Source of the DNA: Gammaproteobacteria bacterium
GTDB lineage: Bacteria; Pseudomonadota; Gammaproteobacteria; JAADHQ01
Reading direction: 5' to 3'
NCBI GenBank assembly: GCA_013151795.1
Contig: JAADHQ010000160.1
Location: 1-34,520, forward strand
Length of the DNA stretch: 34,520 bases
A model generated the notes under the pieces. That model was not told where the DNA came from, searched no databases, and saw only the letters and a program-made list of their open reading frames with translations. Each line of letters begins with the position of its first letter. Position 1 is the first letter of the stretch. Positions 28,369 to 34,520 of this stretch are shown here, one piece after another. The position numbers and the translations under genes were made by a program.

Positions 28369-29216
28369 TGACTCCTGACCAATACTGCCAGAAAAAAACA
28401 TCCGAAAGCGGTTCCAGCTTCTACTACAGCTTTTTGTTCCTGACTCACGAGAAAAGACAGGCCATAACGGCCGTATACACATTCTGCCGTGAAGCAGATG
28501 ACATTGTCGATGAATGCACCGACCCAAACACAGCCGAAACGAAATTAAACTGGTGGCGCGAAGAAATACAAAACCTTTTCTCAAATAAACCAAGCCACCC
28601 GGTCACCCTCGCTTTATCTGATGCCTTGAAGATATTTGACCTGCAGAAAGACCATTTTGATGAAATTCTGAATGGCATGCAGATGGATTTACATATCACA
28701 CAATACCAGACTTTTAATGACCTGCTTTTATACTGCCATCGTGCAGCAGGTGTAGTGGGCTTATTAGCAACTGAAATATTCGGCTATAACAATAAAGACA
28801 CGCTAACGTTCGCAGAAAATCTGGGCATTGCATTCCAGCTAACCAATATCATCAGAGACATCAAAGAAGATGCCTTACGTGGGCGAGTCTACTTACCTCA
28901 GGAAGACCTGATAAAATTTAATGTCACCGAAGATGATCTGCGATTAACTTCCACCAAAGATTCAGTAAAAAAACTGATACAGTTTCAGATTGAACGAACA
29001 AAAGAATATTATAAAAAAGCATTCTCTCACCTGCCAGACGAAGACAGAAGCAAGCAGCGAAGTGCTGTCATTATGTCGAGCATATATAAAACCATTCTGA
29101 CTGAAATCGAGAAAGACGACTTCCGCATCATGGAACACAAGATCAAACTAACGCCCTTACGCAAATTCTGGATAGCCTGGAAAACTGCACGTCGTGAAAA
29201 AAAACTTTACCGATAA
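28368..29216 (+). CDS. hpnD: Presqualene diphosphate synthase (HpnD)
   Basis: HpnD condenses two farnesyl diphosphates to presqualene diphosphate, the first step of the three-enzyme bacterial squalene route. The 282-residue protein has SGSSFYYSFLFL near the N-terminus. The first Asp-rich motif is FCREADDIVDE (Asp44, Asp45, Asp48), with CHRAAGVVGLL later. The second Asp-rich motif is NIIRDIKEDALRGRVYLP (Asp164, Asp168). It is coupled to hpnC by a one-base overlap and to hpnE by a 23-base overlap. The overlap contains a run of eight A residues (29197-29204), a possible slippage site. Confidence 0.95.
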   Translation: MTPDQYCQKKTSESGSSFYYSFLFLTHEKRQAITAVYTFCREADDIVDECTDPNTAETKLNWWREEIQNLFSNKPSHPVTLALSDALKIFDLQKDHFDEILNGMQMDLHITQYQTFNDLLLYCHRAAGVVGLLATEIFGYNNKDTLTFAENLGIAFQLTNIIRDIKEDALRGRVYLPQEDLIKFNVTEDDLRLTSTKDSVKKLIQFQIERTKEYYKKAFSHLPDEDRSKQRSAVIMSSIYKTILTEIEKDDFRIMEHKIKLTPLRKFWIAWKTARREKKLYR

Positions 29217-30540
29217 CAAAAACAGGACTCCTGACATTACCATTGCAGGGGGCGGATGGTCTGGCATTGCAGCAGCAGTCAAACTTACATCAGAAGGTTA
29301 CCAGGTTAAATTAATCGAGGCATCACCCGAACTCGGCGGGCGAGCCAGATCCATCAATGTAAATGGCATGCGGCTGGATAATGGCCAACATATTTTACTG
29401 GGCGCATACGACAAGACGCTTGAATTAATCCGACTATTAAAATTAAAAGAGTCTGATTTATTTTCCAGAAAGCCACTTAACCTCAAGGTTTGCACCCAGG
29501 ACAGTTATTTTCAAATCAGGGCATCCCGGTTACCCAGTCCTTTACATATGTTGCCTGCACTATTATTCGCAAAAGGCCTCACAAAAAAAGAAAAGGTCAC
29601 CATAAGCAGGCTATGGGTAAAAATGACGCTGAAAGGGTTTAAACTAAATGAAGACACCTCCGTTTCAGACTATTTAAAATCACATTGGCAATCAGAAAAC
29701 ACTATAAAATTATTCTGGGAGCCATTATGTATTGGCGCATTAAATACACATACTAAAATAGCCTCAACGCAGATTTTTCTGACCATTTTGAAAAAAAGCT
29801 TTACCCGCTCAAATAAATTCAGTGATGTGCTATTACCCAAACACTGCCTGTCAGATATCATGCCCACTCCTGCAGCTGAATACATAAATAAAAATAACGG
29901 GCAGGTATCAACGAATGAACGACTGCAAGAAATATCAATTGAAAACAATGCCATCCATAATATTACAACCAGCAAAGGAACTTACCCTGTTGACCATCTG
30001 GTACTTGCAACGCCCTATCAACAAACTCTGAAATTATTATCCCCAGTACACAATCAGACTACACTTCTGAAACAGTTACAACAATTTACGGCTGAACCAA
30101 TTACTACCCTTTATCTGCAATACCCTGATACGGTACAAATTGAAAATGACATGATCGGCCTTGCTGATACCCACACTCAATGGCTCATCGACAGAAAGTC
30201 ATGTGGCCAACCGGGCTTGATAGCAGCCATCATCAGCTCAAGTGGTGACCACACAAGTATGAATAAAGCCACGCTAACACAAGTTATTATCTCTGAAATA
30301 AAAGAATGCTTCCCCGATTGGCCAGAACCACAACATACTCAATTAATACGTGAAAAAAATGCTACATTTTGTTGCCATAGAGGAATTAATCACCTGAGGC
30401 CAAAAAGTGGTAACATTGGTCAGAATATATGGCTCGCCGGAGACTATGTTGATACCGGCCTGCCAGCAACCATTGAAGGCGCAGTATCAAGTGGTTTTGA
30501 ATGTGCCGAAAAATTAATACATTCGATTAAACAAAACTAA
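29194..30540 (+). CDS. hpnE: Hydroxysqualene dehydroxylase, FAD-dependent (HpnE)
   Basis: HpnE reductively removes the hydroxyl of hydroxysqualene to give squalene. The 448-residue protein is an amine-oxidase/phytoene-desaturase-type flavoprotein. The dinucleotide motif ITIAGGGWSGIAAAVKL is followed by IEASPELGGRARS. The C-terminal FAD segment IWLAGDYVDTGLPATIEGAVSSGFECAE matches the squalene-associated desaturase family. It starts at GTG within the hpnD 3' end, and no later start codon precedes the FAD motif, so the overlap is real. With hpnC and hpnD it completes FPP to squalene. Whether the end product is hopanoid or another squalene derivative cannot be decided here. Confidence 0.93.
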   Translation: MKKNFTDNKNRTPDITIAGGGWSGIAAAVKLTSEGYQVKLIEASPELGGRARSINVNGMRLDNGQHILLGAYDKTLELIRLLKLKESDLFSRKPLNLKVCTQDSYFQIRASRLPSPLHMLPALLFAKGLTKKEKVTISRLWVKMTLKGFKLNEDTSVSDYLKSHWQSENTIKLFWEPLCIGALNTHTKIASTQIFLTILKKSFTRSNKFSDVLLPKHCLSDIMPTPAAEYINKNNGQVSTNERLQEISIENNAIHNITTSKGTYPVDHLVLATPYQQTLKLLSPVHNQTTLLKQLQQFTAEPITTLYLQYPDTVQIENDMIGLADTHTQWLIDRKSCGQPGLIAAIISSSGDHTSMNKATLTQVIISEIKECFPDWPEPQHTQLIREKNATFCCHRGINHLRPKSGNIGQNIWLAGDYVDTGLPATIEGAVSSGFECAEKLIHSIKQN

Positions 30541-30550
30541 AGGAAACATC

Positions 30551-31300
30551 ATGCCTAAATATCAGGCCCCGGATCAATTACTTAAAGATCGCATTATATT
30601 AATCACAGGTGCTGCAAGCGGCCTTGGAAAAGCAATCGCTCTCGCCTATGCACAACATGGTGCTACCACAATACTGCTGGATAAAAACGTAAGCAATCTG
30701 GAAAGTGTTTATGATGAAATTGAAGAACTAAAATACCCGAAACCGGCTTTATACCCACTGGATTTAGGTGGAGCCACCGCAGAAAATTATGTGGAAATGG
30801 CCGAAACCATTGACAAGGAATTTGGACGACTCGATGGCCTTGTTCATAATGCCGCTGTAATGGGCCCCATTACACCTATGTCACTGTATTCACCTGAAGA
30901 CTGGTACAACGTTTTACAAATCAACCTGAACGCCCCTTTCCTGATTAATCTGACCTGCATTCCGTTATTAAATGAATCAGCTGATGCCAGAATGTTATAT
31001 GTTGGTGATGCTTGCGGCCAACAAGGTAGCGCCTACTGGGGGGCTTATGGAGTAAGTAAGTCTGGGCAGGAAAATATGATGCAAATCCTTGCAGATGAAC
31101 TGGAATCAAATACTAACATCAGGGTAAACAGCATAGACCCCGGCAGCATCAGAACCCAAATGCGGGCTTTTGCCTATCCCGGTGAAGACCCTGAAATTAA
31201 TCCGACACCTGAAGATGTCATACCCGGCTTTCTGTATTTGATGGGGCCCGATAGTAAAGAATATACGGGGCGGTCTTTTTTGGCTGAGGATTTTATTTGA
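30551..31300 (+). CDS. YciK-like short-chain dehydrogenase with altered catalytic serine
   Basis: This SDR of 249 residues matches the YciK group by its fold motifs and place. The cofactor loop is ITGAASGLGKAIA, followed by HNAAVMGP, the motif-4 Asn in LQINLNAPF, and Tyr166 and Lys170 in WGAYGVSK. The QGSAYWGAYGVSK region aligns with YciK of E. coli and the Pseudomonas protein in this gene order. In those the residue 13 before the tyrosine is Ser (in TSSSVG). Here it is Asp153, in VGDACG, so the usual Ser-Tyr-Lys triad is incomplete. A good ribosome site (AGGAAACATC before the ATG) supports the start. It is last in the plus-strand run, 10 bases after hpnE. The substrate is unknown, and the activity may be reduced or changed. 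Confidence 0.88.
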   Translation: MPKYQAPDQLLKDRIILITGAASGLGKAIALAYAQHGATTILLDKNVSNLESVYDEIEELKYPKPALYPLDLGGATAENYVEMAETIDKEFGRLDGLVHNAAVMGPITPMSLYSPEDWYNVLQINLNAPFLINLTCIPLLNESADARMLYVGDACGQQGSAYWGAYGVSKSGQENMMQILADELESNTNIRVNSIDPGSIRTQMRAFAYPGEDPEINPTPEDVIPGFLYLMGPDSKEYTGRSFLAEDFI

Positions 31301-31316
31301 CGTTTTATATATTCTC

Positions 31317-31350
31317 AACGCAGAGGCGCGAAGGCACAGAGGACGCAAAG
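31317..31350 (+). repeat. GCGCAAAG-unit repeat, copy A
   Basis: This 34-base purine-rich sequence is made of four units of about 8-9 bases (consensus near GCGCARAG). It starts 16 bases after the stop codon of the yciK-like gene, in that gene's sense direction. It matches copy D, inverted, at 30 of 34 positions. Confidence 0.8.
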
Positions 31351-31446
31351 TTTTAAAAAGTTAATGTAGCGTTTCAATAAATTATATTGTGATATGGCAT
31401 TGATTATTCGTTTTATATGCTGGTTATTGTTTATCTGGATACTGCT

Positions 31447-31474
31447 AACGCAAAGGGCGCAAAGAGCGCAAAGG
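31447..31474 (+). repeat. GCGCAAAG-unit repeat, copy B
   Basis: Three nearly perfect nine-base units (ACGCAAAGG, GCGCAAAGA, GCGCAAAGG) lie in the plus orientation, about 130 bases after copy A. Confidence 0.8.
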
Positions 31475-31548
31475 TAGTGATTCCAAAAACATTTTAACCC
31501 CAGTCATCAAACTGAAGATATTCCTTATCTCCAACCTGACAATCAAAA

Positions 31549-31568
31549 CTTTGCGACCTTTGCGCCCC
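31549..31568 (-). repeat. GCGCAAAG-unit repeat, copy C
   Basis: Two units read GGGGCGCAAAGGTCGCAAAG on the minus strand, the inverted counterpart of copy B. Confidence 0.7.
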
Positions 31569-31699
31569 AAATATCCAATCATAAACGAGCAATAATTCCG
31601 AACATAGTCAGCTCAGTTTTCTGGCAACACCTATACAGTCATATATAAATCACAACATATACAGTTAACAAAACCGCATTAAATTTTAATACTTATAAA

Positions 31700-31733
31700 C
31701 TTTGCGACCTCTGCGCCTTCGCACCTTTGCGTT
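31700..31733 (-). repeat. GCGCAAAG-unit repeat, copy D
   Basis: This is a four-unit 34-base copy on the minus strand, starting 12 bases after the stop codon of the thioredoxin-fold gene and in its sense direction. It is the inverted partner of copy A. Confidence 0.8.
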
Positions 31734-31745
31734 AAACAGATACCC

Positions 31746-32795
31746 CTAACGCATCAAATCAACCTTAATCCCCTTCTTCGTCATGTCCTCATTCACCTTT
31801 TGTAAATAACGCTGAAAACTGGGATATTTTTTATAACTCCCTGTCGAAACGTAAGTCATGGCTCCTGCTATATGAAAAGTTCTCAAATAGGCTTCTGTCC
31901 TGAAAACCTCTTTTCCGGTCTTGTCAAAAAATACCAGACTCGGTGTATGTTGAATATTGAGCGCATCTGCCCACTTTGCAATCCTGACCCGCTTACCTTC
32001 AGGTGTTACCAGTATCCCTTTAGATGTTTTATCAAGTAAAATGACATTAAATGGCTTAATTGCATTTTCTACTTCCGGCTTTTTCATAATATCCTGGTGC
32101 AATTCATCGCATAAAACACATTCTCTTTTCTCAAATAAAACCAGTAACGGTTTGGGGCTTGTTTTTAATGTATTGGCAAGATTATAAGGTGGCTGTAAAT
32201 AAGACTCCTGAATATGCAATTTACCACTAGCACCCGTATTTCGTTTACTCTTGTAAAAGCTGGAAAAACTTAGCTGTGACTCTTTCTTCCCGGACACATA
32301 GTCCAGTGCAGCACTGAATTTTTCAGGATAATAATAGCCATTAATACGTAAAACTGACTTACCCTTTTCATTTAAAAATATCAAAGTAGGTGTATACATC
32401 ACGTTTAATGAAGCAGCGAAGTCTTTTTCTATCGTTTCTTTACCATTAAGATCCACTACCTCCTTATCACCCCACATATTAATGGCAATAAGTTCAAATT
32501 TGCTTTTCATTTTTTTAACAATTTCGCTGTTTCTGAAATTAACTTCCAGTAGTTTTTTGCAGTAAGGACAGCCATCCTGATAAAAATATAAAACTACCCG
32601 TTTTCCGTCCTCACTTGCCTCTGCAACATCTTCAGCTAACTCCATAAAAGAAAGTTTGAACCACTCAGGCTTCTCATGAAATCCGGGGTTAACCATCCCT
32701 TCACTCAAATTTTGATGTGGCGCGGCAGCCATAACACTCGCCGCTAACAATAAACCTAACCATAAAACCATACTTCGGGAAAAATAATAATTCAT
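31746..32795 (-). CDS. Secreted protein with two thioredoxin-like domains
   Basis: This predicted periplasmic protein of 349 residues has a signal peptide (about 1-24, ending VMAAA). Two thioredoxin folds follow. The first (about 60-168) has the redox motif GCPYCK (Cys76, Cys79) and the cis-proline segment YTPTLIF. The second (about 205-320) has ECVLCD (Cys226, Cys229) and HTPSLVF. Single-domain proteins like the first half occur in sulfur oxidisers as SoxW-type or thioredoxin-like disulfide reductases. The tandem arrangement may let one pair pass electrons to the other. AAGG stands seven bases before the ATG. No Sox or cytochrome-maturation gene lies near. The fold is firm and the substrate is unknown. 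Confidence 0.85.
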   Translation of the reverse strand: MNYYFSRSMVLWLGLLLAASVMAAAPHQNLSEGMVNPGFHEKPEWFKLSFMELAEDVAEASEDGKRVVLYFYQDGCPYCKKLLEVNFRNSEIVKKMKSKFELIAINMWGDKEVVDLNGKETIEKDFAASLNVMYTPTLIFLNEKGKSVLRINGYYYPEKFSAALDYVSGKKESQLSFSSFYKSKRNTGASGKLHIQESYLQPPYNLANTLKTSPKPLLVLFEKRECVLCDELHQDIMKKPEVENAIKPFNVILLDKTSKGILVTPEGKRVRIAKWADALNIQHTPSLVFFDKTGKEVFRTEAYLRTFHIAGAMTYVSTGSYKKYPSFQRYLQKVNEDMTKKGIKVDLMR

Positions 32796-33023
32796 AGCGT
32801 TACCTTATTTATTCACATACCGATCTATACTATATAGAACGGACTATATACAAGAAGTTGCCGCCTAAGTAATAATTTTTTCCGTCAATATTCTGACTTT
32901 TTGTAAGAACTTTTTATATGACAAACCATATCTTATTGTTTTTATTGGTTTTTATAAATTATACTCTAATTGGCATGGTTCTAGCATTGTGTATTAGCAA
33001 GTCAAACAAACCAGGTGTTAGAT

Positions 33024-33956
33024 ATGGCGTTACAAAGTGGAGTTATCTTTGGTCAACCCGAACAACAACAAGATATTTTAAATACTATGCAAACACATAA
33101 AAAATCTGAAATACAGGAAACATTAAAGAACAAGACAATTCGCTCTCTGGAACTGAGTAACCGACTACACAGCACGCTCGATCTGGACAAGCTGTTTGAG
33201 ATCTATAACCAGGAAAGCAAGACTACCGTCTTGTTCGACAGCATGAGCTATAGCCATCCTTCTGACGCTTTTACCTTTAAAACAGGTAATCGAAAAAGAC
33301 ATTCATGCCAATACAGGTTATTAATGGGTGGGCAAAACCTGGGAGAAGTTGAATTTACACGCAGTAAAAAATTCACAGAACCGGAAACAATAAAAATTGA
33401 ATACTTGCTTTCAAGTTTGCTAAATCCATTGCATAACAGTTTGTTATACAAGCAAGCCGTTCTAAATTCGCAAATTGACCCACTAACAAACGTAAATAAT
33501 CGCACTGCATTTGATAGTAGTCTCAGTAGAGAAATATCACTTGCTAAAAGGCATAATAATAACTTTGCCATGATTATCCTGGATATTGATAAATTCAAGA
33601 ACATTAATGATTCTCATGGGCACTTATTCGGTGACTGCGTATTACGCGATGTAGCCGGGTGCATAAATAAAAATGTACGTGATTCTGATATGGTATTCCG
33701 TTATGGAGGTGAAGAATTTGTCATTTTACTAAGTAACACTGAAGAAGATGGTGCTTATCAATTGGCTGAGAGAATCCGCACCTCTATTGAAAAAATGACA
33801 TGTCGATATGGTGAAATATCAACCAACGTTACCGTAAGTCAAGGCATTGGCTGCATGAAAAAAGATGAGCATGAAACGGCTTTATTTGATCGTGCTGACA
33901 AAGCGTTGTACAAAGCAAAAGATAGCGGCAGAAATCGAACTATTCTTGCTAAATAA
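33024..33956 (+). CDS. GGDEF diguanylate cyclase with a GAF-like N-terminus
   Basis: This probable c-di-GMP synthase has 310 residues from the ATG at 33024, preceded by AGG at fair spacing. A GTG three codons earlier overlaps that site and is unlikely. The N-terminal region (about 35-145) starts with LELSNRLHSTLDLDKLFEIYNQE, like many GAF-type sensor domains, and has no membrane segment, so the enzyme should be cytosolic. The C-terminal GGDEF domain begins at DPLTNVNNRTAF. It keeps the active-site GGEEF (228-232), the GHLFGD motif and the RDSD inhibitory site (219-222) exactly five residues before GGEEF, so it should be active and product-inhibited. It is divergent from the thioredoxin gene. 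The signal sensed is unknown. Confidence 0.92.
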   Translation: MALQSGVIFGQPEQQQDILNTMQTHKKSEIQETLKNKTIRSLELSNRLHSTLDLDKLFEIYNQESKTTVLFDSMSYSHPSDAFTFKTGNRKRHSCQYRLLMGGQNLGEVEFTRSKKFTEPETIKIEYLLSSLLNPLHNSLLYKQAVLNSQIDPLTNVNNRTAFDSSLSREISLAKRHNNNFAMIILDIDKFKNINDSHGHLFGDCVLRDVAGCINKNVRDSDMVFRYGGEEFVILLSNTEEDGAYQLAERIRTSIEKMTCRYGEISTNVTVSQGIGCMKKDEHETALFDRADKALYKAKDSGRNRTILAK

Positions 33957-33967
33957 TCTATTTAACA

Positions 33968-34008
33968 ATATTCATCACCATGAAGATAACAATCATGGTG
34001 GTGAATAT
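33968..34008. other. Strong stem-loop after the GGDEF gene
   Basis: Two 16-base arms (33968-33983 and 33993-34008) pair at 15 of 16 positions, with a G-U possible at the other, around a 9-base loop. The stem begins 11 bases after the stop codon. No T tract follows on either strand, so it is not a standard intrinsic terminator. It may protect the mRNA 3' end or bind a protein. Confidence 0.6.
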
Positions 34009-34110
34009 AGCAATACCCCTATCCTGCCTGCCTGTTTAACACACGGTAATTAATGTAATATCGCCTTTTCCTGAAAATATTTTTTATATCCTACTAAAAC
34101 AGGTTTTGTA

Positions 34111-34482
34111 ATGAGCATAATAATGGCAGTTATCTTTAATGGTACGGCTGAACTTGAATACAACCGTAATACACGGTTACCTGGTCATCAGTCACTGTAT
34201 CTGGACAAGATGGATGAAAAAATGGATGCTGGTATTCTCGTAGCCGACAAAAAAGTTATCAATCCCGATATTAATCAACGCGCACAATTTGTGGCATCAA
34301 ACCTTTATCATGCACTTAAAGAAAACAATGAAGCAATGGCAGCCTCTATGTGTACCTACCTGGCAACACGCATTCAGGATTTAAAACAAATCAAGATAGT
34401 AGAACAGGATGATCAGGTGTCGATTGATCTGGTGTTTGATGAAGAATACAAAAATCAGGTGTCTGTTAGCTTTACGCACTGA
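34111..34482 (+). CDS. Conserved-looking small protein of unknown function
   Basis: I do not recognise this 123-residue soluble protein. It has no signal peptide, membrane segment or cysteine pair (one Cys only). The first half contains a distinctive LPGHQSLYLDKMDEKMDAGI, and the middle is probably helical (QRAQFVASNLYHALKENNEAMAASMCTYLATRI). The end looks like a beta-strand pair (QVSIDLVFDEEYKNQVSVSF). AGG lies seven bases before the ATG, and codon use resembles the neighbours, so it is likely a real gene. Another in-frame ATG four codons later is possible. It follows the GGDEF gene by 154 bases, and a repeat copy begins 13 bases after its stop. Confidence 0.75.
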   Translation: MSIIMAVIFNGTAELEYNRNTRLPGHQSLYLDKMDEKMDAGILVADKKVINPDINQRAQFVASNLYHALKENNEAMAASMCTYLATRIQDLKQIKIVEQDDQVSIDLVFDEEYKNQVSVSFTH

Positions 34483-34495
34483 ATATAATATTTTT

Positions 34496-34520
34496 AACGC
34501 AAAGGCGCGGAGGCGCAAAG
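34496..34520 (+). repeat. GCGCAAAG-unit repeat, copy E (cut by the window end)
   Basis: This plus-strand copy begins AACGCAAAGGCGCGG, 13 bases after the stop codon of the small gene and in its sense direction, and runs into the end of the window. It is the same family as copies A-D. Confidence 0.75.

Larger units (their letters stand above)
31301..31745. other. Convergent intergenic region filled by nested repeats
   Basis: This 445-base gap between two convergent genes has no credible coding frame. It contains four copies of a GCGCAAAG-unit repeat in the order plus, plus, minus, minus. The outer pair (31317-31350 and 31700-31733) and the inner pair (31447-31474 and 31549-31568) are therefore nested inverted repeats. 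The AT-rich sequence between the copies shows nothing I recognise. A transcript through the region could fold into a long stem. Confidence 0.6.

Noticed and set aside
31317-31733. CRISPR array
   Set aside because: The units are 8-9 bases, contiguous within each copy, and placed in opposite orientations. There are no regular spacers and no cas genes.
32918-33100. A 60-codon plus-strand frame with a hydrophobic N-terminus before the GGDEF gene
   Set aside because: No good ribosome-binding sequence, it overlaps the GGDEF gene by 77 bases, and its C-terminal half is just that gene read in another frame. Hydrophobicity is expected from the AT-rich DNA.

Overview
This window reads as a chromosomal segment of a gammaproteobacterium of moderate, slightly AT-rich composition. 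The evidence is the gene content (lapA-lapB, ihfB-rpsA-cmk, UvrB, RmuC, UbiG, a YciK-type dehydrogenase) and the gene order. From memory, the order uvrB / aminotransferase / tRNA-Asn, and ihfB-rpsA-cmk-aroA-tyrA-hisC-pheA-serC-gyrA-mtnA-mtaD-ubiG-mupP-yciK, is close to that of Pseudomonas. The hpnCDE squalene genes and the tandem thioredoxin protein are not pseudomonad-like, so an environmental, perhaps sulfur- or methane-associated, gammaproteobacterium is more likely. I cannot name the genus.

Left part (1-9230): uvrB faces away from an aspartate aminotransferase gene, which is followed by a tRNA-Asn with a near-consensus promoter. Minus-strand genes follow: galU, an isolated AT-rich GlcF-like iron-sulfur protein, a secreted ComEA-type helix-hairpin-helix protein with a clear terminator, and pyrF-lapB-lapA. 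A 489-base gap holds a REP-like inverted repeat and the ihfB terminator; ihfB lies beyond it.

Middle (9290-23250), all on the minus strand: rpsA and a compact amino-acid block (serC-serA-pheA-hisC-tyrA-aroA-cmk, spacings from -4 to about 40 bases), with gyrA upstream. This block carries aromatic and serine biosynthesis. hisC has a one-base frameshift near 15102. Farther upstream is mtnA, overlapped by an orphan OmpR/PhoB-type response regulator gene.

Right part (23429-31300), all on the plus strand: mtaD-ubiG-mupP-rmuC-hpnC-hpnD-hpnE-yciK. The enzymes are MTA/SAH deaminase, a ubiquinone O-methyltransferase, a MurNAc-6-P phosphatase-like HAD enzyme, RmuC, the three-step FPP-to-squalene route, and a YciK-like SDR whose catalytic serine position is Asp. 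mtaD and mtnA both serve methylthioadenosine salvage.

Far right (31301-34520): a purine-rich repeat family built of roughly 8-9-base GCGCAAAG units. Three copies sit 12-16 bases after stop codons, always in the sense direction of the gene. Around them are a secreted protein with two thioredoxin folds, a GGDEF diguanylate cyclase, and a small protein of unknown function. Most of the window is core metabolism. The parts worth a second look are the stop-codon-associated repeat, the hisC frameshift, the SDR with the altered triad, the squalene block inside a conserved operon, and the two-thioredoxin-domain protein.
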